From Pseudomonas sp. PIC25 (GTDB lineage: Bacteria; Pseudomonadota; Gammaproteobacteria; Pseudomonadales; Pseudomonadaceae), in NCBI RefSeq assembly GCF_002286785.1, contig NZ_MUJY01000121.1, forward strand, positions 1 through 60,529: 60,529 nt of DNA, read 5' to 3'. Positions 36,901 to 45,900 of the stretch are shown here, in pieces; within the stretch, counting starts at the first letter, position 1; each line of letters begins with the position of its first letter. A program made the translations under genes and the position numbers. The notes beneath the pieces are model-generated. The model had not been told where the DNA came from and made no database searches. It was given only the letters and a program-made list of their open reading frames with translations.

Positions 36901-39900
36901 ACGTGATAAGGCGCGCTCATGTTGCTGATGTCGATGACTTGCACGCCGCCGTTGCCGTTGGCCACCAGCGCCAAGTTGCCGCTGCGGGTCAGGCCGTAGA
37001 CATCCGGGTACGGCATGTCCACGCGGCCCATCAGCAGATACGGCAGGCCGAATTGGCCATCGCCATTCTTCTGGCCGAACAGCAGCAGTTCGCCGGCGTC
37101 ATTGTCCAGATAGAGAGCTCCCGTGCCTTCGCTCGGGCGATCGCCGCCGACCCAGTCCTTGCGGATCTCCGCCGTCATCTGACTGATGAACTGGCAGGTC
37201 ACCGAACCGGTCTCGCAAGCCCCGCCCGCGACTCCGGACTTACTGGCCAGGACGATGTTTTCGTCGGTCATCAGCTCCCCGATGCTGCCGCTGAACATTT
37301 CGGCGGCGCCATTGAGCAGTGGTGAATAATTGAAGAAATCGCCGCTCTGGTTGCTCTGCGCCTCATTATCGGCATCGAGAATAAAGATGCCGGTACGGGC
37401 CGGAGGCAATGTCGTAGCCAATTGCCCCTTGGTCAGCAGGTCGAGCCTCTGCTCGATCCGCAACGGATCGACACTGGACCAGGCGGCCAGCATGGCACCG
37501 CTGCGCGCAAGGCCGCGATATTGATCGACGGCGGTGTAATGAACCTGCTTGGCGGACGCCTGGGCGCCGGGAGTCGGGAGGATGTAGCGCCGCTCGCTGA
37601 GCGGCCAGCCTATCTCGTGGTAGGTGTCTTTCTTGACGGTGTGGTTCGGCGTGATGACCTCGGTCAGCACATGCACACGCTCGTTGCGCAGACCGGTCCG
37701 GCGCAATACCTTGCCGTCGCTGAAGTCGGCCCAATAGACGAAGTAGTGCTTGTCCGGCTGGCTTACCGGGGTGCTATCGCCGGCGGCACGTTCGTCATTA
37801 CGGAACAGCTCCAGCTTGTAGGCGTCGTCTCCGGCTACCACCCAGGCACCGCTGGCGTCCTGGTATTCGCGTTGCCAGGTCATGTAGACATGCTGGATCG
37901 CACCGCCCATGTCCTCGATGGAGGTCACCGCCCGCAGGCTCTCGCCCATGGTCAACACGTCGCGGTCGATCGGGGCCAGTACGCTCAGGCGCGGCACCAC
38001 GGTGTCTTCCAGCCGACCGATGCGGATTACTTGGGACTCGCCGGCCTGTCCGAGTACGTCATAAGCAATGGCCTGGACGGTAAAGCCCTGGACGCCGGAC
38101 GGCGCGGCAAGTTGCGCCCGGTATACATGGTCCTGGGCGTGGCTGCCGGTTTGCTGACCGTAGCTCTGCTCCGTGGTGTAGGCAGGAATGCCGTTCACGT
38201 AGAAGGTGACATGATCGATCCCTTCGGGCCCCAGGTCGTCGAAGGCCTCGACGAAGACTTCCACATCCTCGCCATCGATCACCACGCTGTTGTCGTTGTC
38301 CGGCTTGACGATACGAGCCTGGGGCGCCTGGTCCGCCTCGATCTTCAGCGCACCCGGCAGGTCCACCATGGGCGACTCGTAGCCATCCAGGTCGCGGGCC
38401 TTGGCCCGCAGGCGCAACACTTGGCCCACCCGCCCGGTCGGTACCTTGAAGTGGAACTGGTACGGTGCGGCGGAATCCTCGCCCAACGGCTGGTAGACCG
38501 GGGTGGCATCCGCTGCACCGATGGAATAGAAGAGCGAAGCACTGTCCACGCCCACTTCCGGGTCGCTGGCCTGGATGTGGATGACGATGCCGCGGCCCTC
38601 GGTCAACGAGCTGACATCACCCATGGCGAAACCACGGGCATCCAGCAGCTTGATGGCGTTCACTTCCGGAAGCTGGTTCTTGCGCAATGTCACCGGAATG
38701 TTCTGTACGGTTTCGTTGCCCGCACCGTCCCTTGCGGTAATACGCAACTGCATGGACAAGGCTTCGGGCAACGCATCGGTCCGTCCCAGATACTCGGCGA
38801 TGCTGCCCAGCGGCAGGCTGCCGAAGAACGGGGCCGCGATCATCAACCGGTCGGCGACACGCTCGCTGTCCTGGAATTGGCCATCGCCATCGCGATCCAC
38901 GTAAAGCCCCAGCCCCACCGAGCCAACCCGCACGTTGTCCTCGACTTCGAGCTGATAGGGCAAGGCGCGCTTCTCCGACGCGCTGGCACCGGGGCTGACC
39001 GGGAGCTTGACCACCAGTTGCGGCGGTTGCTCGTCCTTGAAGGTATGTACTCGCACCGGACGCGGGGTGCTAACGCTACGCGCCTGCCCATTGGCACGGC
39101 GCTCCAGCGTGCTGGCGGTCAGCAAGAGATCGGTGCCGGCCTGGCCATAGGGAATCTCGACGAGGAATTCATAGGGGAAGACCAGATCGGTGAAACTGCG
39201 ATCCCCGCCCTTGAGACCTGCCACGTTGAGCACTACGCGGTCGACGCCGACATCGTCCACCGCGTTGACCTGCACCAGCATCATCTGGCCTTCGATGACC
39301 TGGCTGCCGTCCTTCGGTGTGCCGATGACAACACTCGGCGCCTGGTCCTGGACGATTTCCACATCCAGCCCTTCTTCCGCACGGTGTTTGTCCAGATCGT
39401 TATGAGCAACGCCGTAGGTGTCCACCGCCTCGATGCTCAAGTGAACGCGGTTGGTCGCCGGATTGGCGGGGTCGAAGGCCGGCATCGGAACGGAGAAGTT
39501 GTATGGCGCGGTGCGCAGCCGCATCTCGTAGGGCTGCTGGCCATTACCGTACGTGGCCCGCAAATGAACATACTCGATGCCGACATCGTCGAAAGCCTTG
39601 ACGTTGACATACAACGGGTTGCCTTCGACCACCTTGGCGCCGGCCAGCGGTTCCACCACATCGAGCACGGGGCGCTCATCGACACGGACCGGATAGCTGA
39701 CGCGGGTGGAGTAGCTGTTGGCGACGTCGTAGGCATCCACCTTGACCCAGACCTCGACGGCACTCACCTGATCGTGGGTGACGCCAAAACTGTCGAGAAT
39801 CTGCTGCAGGCGATCCACATGGAGCACCTGGGTGTATTCCGGAGTATCGATGTCGACCGTGGAAACCGGCTTGTAATCATCCGCCGGAATACCTTCGATG

Positions 39901-42900
39901 TTGCGCACCTGGACGAAGTCCTGGATGCGTGCCTGTGCTTCCCCCTTCACCAGCACGCTGTAAGCGCGCGACACGGTGATGCGGTTGACCTTGACGTTAT
40001 CCAGAGCCTGCACGCCGACGGTGAAGTCGCTGTCCTCGATGGCACCGAAGCCGACGCCCGGTCTGGTGATCGCGGCCTTGGGCGCGATGGTGTCCGCAGC
40101 GACATTGAATTCCCGATGGAACAGGCCCACCGCCCCATCGGAGTCGGTGATCTGCGCGGTCAGCTTGAGCTTCTCGTTGTAACGGATCAGGCCCTGCGGC
40201 ACCTCCAGCACGAAGGTTCGCTGAAGCGCATAGGGACTTTCCATACGACCGAAATCGGCGGCAATGTCGGCGTCGTAGTTGGCCGCGAAACTGTCGTGAA
40301 TGCTGAGGAAGGCAGCTTCGACGACTTTATCGCCTCCCGCAGCCGTATTGCTCGCGGAAGACAGCAACGGCAACGGCACACCATTGGCGAATACTTTCAA
40401 CCGATCAGAGGAAAGGAACCGGTCGTCCGCCGCTACCAGGCCAACCCGGATGCGGAAGGTGCCTGCCGCGATGTCCTGCTCCTCGGCCGGAGCGGTAATA
40501 CGAACTTCCGGCACCACGTTGACCAGCGGATGGATCAGCAGGGTACGCTGCGCGACATGGCCATAGGTATCGACCAGCTCCACCCGGTATTCGGTCGGCT
40601 CGGTCTGGTCGAAGAGGATTTCAGTCTTGTCCTCGGCAGACAGCGGTGCAGGCTGCGGGCAGGGGGCTGGGAAGGTCCGCTCGTATACCGTAGCGGCAAC
40701 GCTGCCATCACGCTTCAGACGCTGGACGCGATAGGCCGCCAGCCCTGCGTCGTCGCGCAGCCGGGTATCGAGGCGGAATTTCTCGTTGGTACGTACCCAG
40801 AACTCGCCATAGTTAATGCGCGCAGGTTCTGTCAGCGCTTTCTTGTAGACCCCATCTACCCAGTAGGTATTGAAACCGGTGATGGCGAGTTCGGGCTTCT
40901 CGTTGGCTTGTAGCGGATACACCATGCTGTGCTGGGTGCTGCGGCCGCTCCAGTCTTCGGCGATCAGCGTCAGCTCGAGTTCGCCGCTGTCGAACGCCTT
41001 GGGTACCTGGTAGGGAATCTGCCAACTGCGCTGGCCGAAGGTCACGCCGAGGTCATGGATCGTCCGACTGCGGTTCTCGAGCAGGCGGAGACTTTTCAGT
41101 GCACGGCTATCGTCGTTGAACTCGACCTTCATATCGAGCTGCTGCAGAGGTATGGCCACGCTACCGACTACCGGAGACAGGATCTTAGCGGTAGGAGCGA
41201 TCTCATCCAGGCTCAGGGACTGCTGCAACAGCGGTTGGAGCACCTGTTCGCCGCGCTCGCCGGAAAGGCGATCGATAGCATGACCGAACAGTGTCACGCT
41301 GCCGCTCTGTACCTCGGCCGGAATCGGCATGAGCAATGAATAACGCTGGTCGACGCCTGGCAGGTTGGCACTATTGGCCAGTTGCAGGAATGCGACCTGC
41401 TCGCTCGCGCCCATGCCATCCTGCAACAGCAGGTTGACCGCATAACGACCCGGCACACGGGCGCCGTTGGCGTTCGGCAGATCGGCTGCCAAGCTCTCCT
41501 GCAGACTGAACTGAATGCCGCGGATGAAAGCGGGAAGGCCACTACGAGGACGAAGCACCAGACGCGTGGTGTCGGTATTGAACAGCGTATCGAGCGCCAG
41601 CAGTCCATTGGGTGCTTCTATTTCGCGAATAGCTGGTCGGGCCTGGCAGAGGCTGCGCGAATAGGTCTCCACCGACCAGATGCCAGTCTGGTCGCCAATC
41701 CGCAAATTCCTGGGTTGTTGCGACTCCTCCCCACCATCCAACAACAGGCGGTCGCCCTGCACCTGAACGAACGGCTTGCTATTGAGAAGCAGAGCCCCTT
41801 GCCACCCCTGGGCTTCCGGATAGGCCAGGCTGATACGGGCACGGCTGCGTGCGGGCTGGCTCTCCTGGCGACTCAGTCCCCGAATGTCGCGAGCAGCACC
41901 ACCCAACTCGCGCAAGGAGCTGACCACCAACAGATGATCGATCGTATCCTGCGAATTGCCCGAGGAATAATCGTCGGTAATCTGCAGGGTTCCGCGCAGC
42001 GGCTGGCCACGTTGCTGACTATCGCCCGGCTGGCCGTCCCGCCATGCCAACTTCGGTGGCAGGTCGCGCTGGATCAGCAGGCGTCGGGTCTGCTGGCTTT
42101 CGTTGCCGAGCAGGTCCTTGGCCTTGATGACCAACGTCAACGCGACCGGCTCCTCTTGCGGACGGTAGCGAGCAATGTCCAGCATGACAGCCGCTCCCTG
42201 GGGAATCGCCACATCCGCTGCACTGAGATCGCTCGCTTGGGCGAGCACTTCGTCGCGCCCCTGATCATCCAGCAGCCGCACCTCATAGGATGCGACGGCC
42301 GTTTCGTCTTGCAGGCTGGCCCGCAGCTCGACGGTCTGACGTTCGAACAACCGCTCCGACGGTGACTGGATCGTGATGCGCGGTCCGGTCTCATCCGCCA
42401 GGACCTTGATATTGATCGGTTTGCTACGGGTCTCGTTGATGCCACGGTCACGGGCAAGCACGACCAATTGCAACACCTGCCCCGCATAACGACGGCTCAG
42501 TTCAGGCGTCAGACGCAACCGGGCATCGAAATCGGCATAGAATCGTTGCCCTGCAATGATCGACCCCAGAGTGCCGGGGTTTGGAATCCTGACGGTCTCG
42601 ACACGGTCCTTACGGCTGAAAATTTCCCAGGGCAGTTTGTATTCTTCGCGGGTCTGGGGGTCGATCAACACGGCGTCGATCGCATCGACGTACTGGTTGT
42701 CGCCGGCACTGCCTTGCAGATCGAAGCTTTTCCCCGGCTCTAGACTGAAGTCCGCAATGGGCTTGTTCATCTGCAGCGTCGGCGCCTCTGTGTCGTCGAC
42801 GATATCCAGTTCGAACATCGCCTCGGTCACCTGGTTGGCGCTGTCGAAGGCCCGCACACCGATATCGTCCCCGGCGGCGGCCTTGTTCGGCACGCGCAAC

Positions 42901-45900
42901 GAAGCGCTGAGATAACTTCCCTGGTCCTGATTCAATTCGCTGCCGGTAAAAGCGCGCAGGACCGCGGTCTGGCCCCCCTGGCGGAGGAAGAACTCCACAC
43001 GGGTCAGCTTGCGATCGTCCTGGGCCAGAACCTGAGCATTGAAGGACTCCCCCTCGTACAGTCGCGCTCCCGGAGCTGGAGCCCGGACGCTGACCAACGG
43101 TGGCTGATCCCGCTCGATGGGGAAGCGCCAGAAGGTGGGCTCGGCTTCGTTGCCGTACTGGTCCGCACCACGCAACTCGACCACCAGCTCGTCACCCTGC
43201 TCGGGAACGGTGACGGCAAAGGACTGCTCATAAGTCGCAACCGCGAGGTTATCGACGCTATACAGCGTCCGAGCGCCCGCCAGAGCACGCAGGGACACCA
43301 GCCGTGTATCGTCCACGCCCCGCACTTTCATGCTGATCGTGTTGCCGGCATAGATCGGCGCACCCTGTATCGGCGACAACACCGCCAGGCGCGGGCCCAG
43401 GACATCGGCCATCACTGGAACATCCAGATTCACGACATCGCCGCGCTGGCCACCGTCATCCACCGCGGCCACACGGAGCTTCAAGGTGCGGTTCTGATTG
43501 CCCAGCGCCAATGGCTTCAGGGGAATGGTCAGGCGGTTGACGGTCTCGGGACCCGGTGTCAGACCTGCCTGGGCATCAATGCGTTTTTCCCATAAGGGTG
43601 CAGCGCCTCCCTCCTGCCACAAGCTGGCCTCCAGCGCATGGACGGCGATGTCGTCGGTGGCGATGACTTCCACGACCACATCGTCCTGGCTGTAGACCCG
43701 GCTCTGAGTGGGATTGATGGCACGAACCCTGGGCTTGGCATCATCCTGAATGCCAATGAGTGCCTGCAGTTCCGAGGTATTGCCGGTGCCGTCGGTAGCA
43801 ATGGCCCGAATCGGATAGGTGTCATAACGCACGCCATCGAGGTGCTTGAACGCTGGCGCCGCAACAACCTTGAGCGCGGAAAACGCCTTGAGCGTCCCAG
43901 GAATCGATTGCAGCGTGAGGTTGCCATCCACATTGCTCAGGTGATCCTGCAGGTCACCAGTCAGGACATACCCCACCCCATCGCGCTTGGCGACGCCATA
44001 GAGATCCAGGCGCTCCACGCCAACATTGTCGTAACCGGTGAGTTTCAGGACAAAGGTGCTGTTCTCGACGACCGGAGCCAGATCCTTGCCGGCGTCACTG
44101 ACGTTTATGCTCGGAGAGGCCAGGTTGAGGACGGGCTGCTCCTCGTCCTTGCCAAGAGTGACATTGACCACGGCACTACGGGCAAGCTGACCGGCGCTGT
44201 CAGTGGCTTCGGCATGGATCGCCAGTGGCGCTTCCTTCACTACCCCTTGCGGAGTCTGGTACACGACGGCGAAGGGCGCCCGCAGGTCCGTCCCCACCAG
44301 CTTGCCGTTGACGAAGAAATCGACCTGGCGCATGCCCAGGTCATCGGTCGCATTGGCCCGGAGCTCGACCGGCTGGCCGGAGACCAGATGCATACCCTCT
44401 ACCGGATGACTGAGTGAGACCGTGGGCAACTGATCGCCCTTTACAGGCAGCAGCAGCTTCTCGGAAAGGTTGCTCTGCTCGTGCTGATCCACCACCCGAG
44501 CCCGCAACTCCAGCGTGGTGCCAAGCCATTCGGGCTTGATGGGGAGCTGGAAGGAGTGGGTGGCACTGCGAACTCCGAAGGCATTGCCATCGTAGTTCTT
44601 GACTTGGTGGCGATACGACTGGACTTCTTCGCCATTGACCTGCAGGAAAAGGTCGGTCCCGGCATCCAGTGTGTCATCGCTGGCTTCGACGGTAACCGTC
44701 ACGGTCTGACCGACAGTAGCCAGACTACCTACTGCGGGCTGCGTGATGCGGGCAGTCGGCCGCTGATTCTGCAGAACACGCAAAAGACGAGCCGGGGCGT
44801 CTTTCACGCCCCCATTACGGGAGTACACACGTGCGGACAGCGCCAGGCTGGTCTCCCGCACGGCGATATCGGGAACAGTCAGATCTACCAACCAAAGCTC
44901 GAACAGCTCCTTCTGCTTCGGGTCGTTCGGCAAAGGCCGCTGCTCCAGAACAGGGAACATCGTCTCGCCGACCTTACGGCCATCCATGAAGTACTCGACG
45001 CGGCTGATGCCGCTCTGGTACTCCACGTCCGGCAACACGCCCAGGCTGGCGGCGATGACGGCACGAATCTGGCTGTTTTCAACGACGCGCTGGGCATCGA
45101 CCGGCGTCTCAAACGTAAAGGCCGGGACGGTGGGGTTGCTCTTCGCCACGACCCGGACCGTTCGCTCGGGTGAACTCTGGCTGTTGCCTGCGCTATCGAA
45201 CGCCACGGCGCGCAAATGCAGCTCACGCCCTTCCAACTCCTGCTCGATAGGCAGGCTCAAGGCATAGGGCGGCGCTACGCGGCGACCGACCAGACTGCCA
45301 TCCAGCCAGAATTCGACGGTTTTCACCGCGACATCGTCAGTGGCGTTGGCCGCCAATTCGAGAACCGAACCAACGGCGATACTGGCTGGCGGCTGGAGAT
45401 CGACGGAAGGTGCGGCATCCTCGGCCGCGATCTGCAAGTCAACGCCAATGTCGGGATAGCGCTGCAGATTCAGATGGATGGTCAGAGGGCTTTGTTCGGG
45501 AATCTGCGCCCTCGCCAGAAGGTCGCGCTGTTCGTTACGTTCCAGCACGCCCTCGCTACCAGCCGGGAGCTGCATGTCTACGATCAGGCTGTCTGCAAGA
45601 GGAGCTTCGCTGCCGTCATCGAAGACAGCCAGCAGGGGAGGCAATTTCTGAAATTCATTCAGACGACTCAGTACCAACGGCTGGCCTGATGCCTGCCCGT
45701 TGAATTTCAGGGAGGTCAGACGGCGACTGAAATCGACTTTCACCGGCAAGCTGATTTCCGCCAGGCCGGGATAGCTCAAATAAACGAAAACCGCCTCACC
45801 GGCGGTTTCCTGCAGGGGATAGACGACACCCTCGGCGCTGACCCAAACCTTCTCGGGGCTGGAGGAACGATAACTGACGCCTTGCCCCAGCCCCGCCAAA

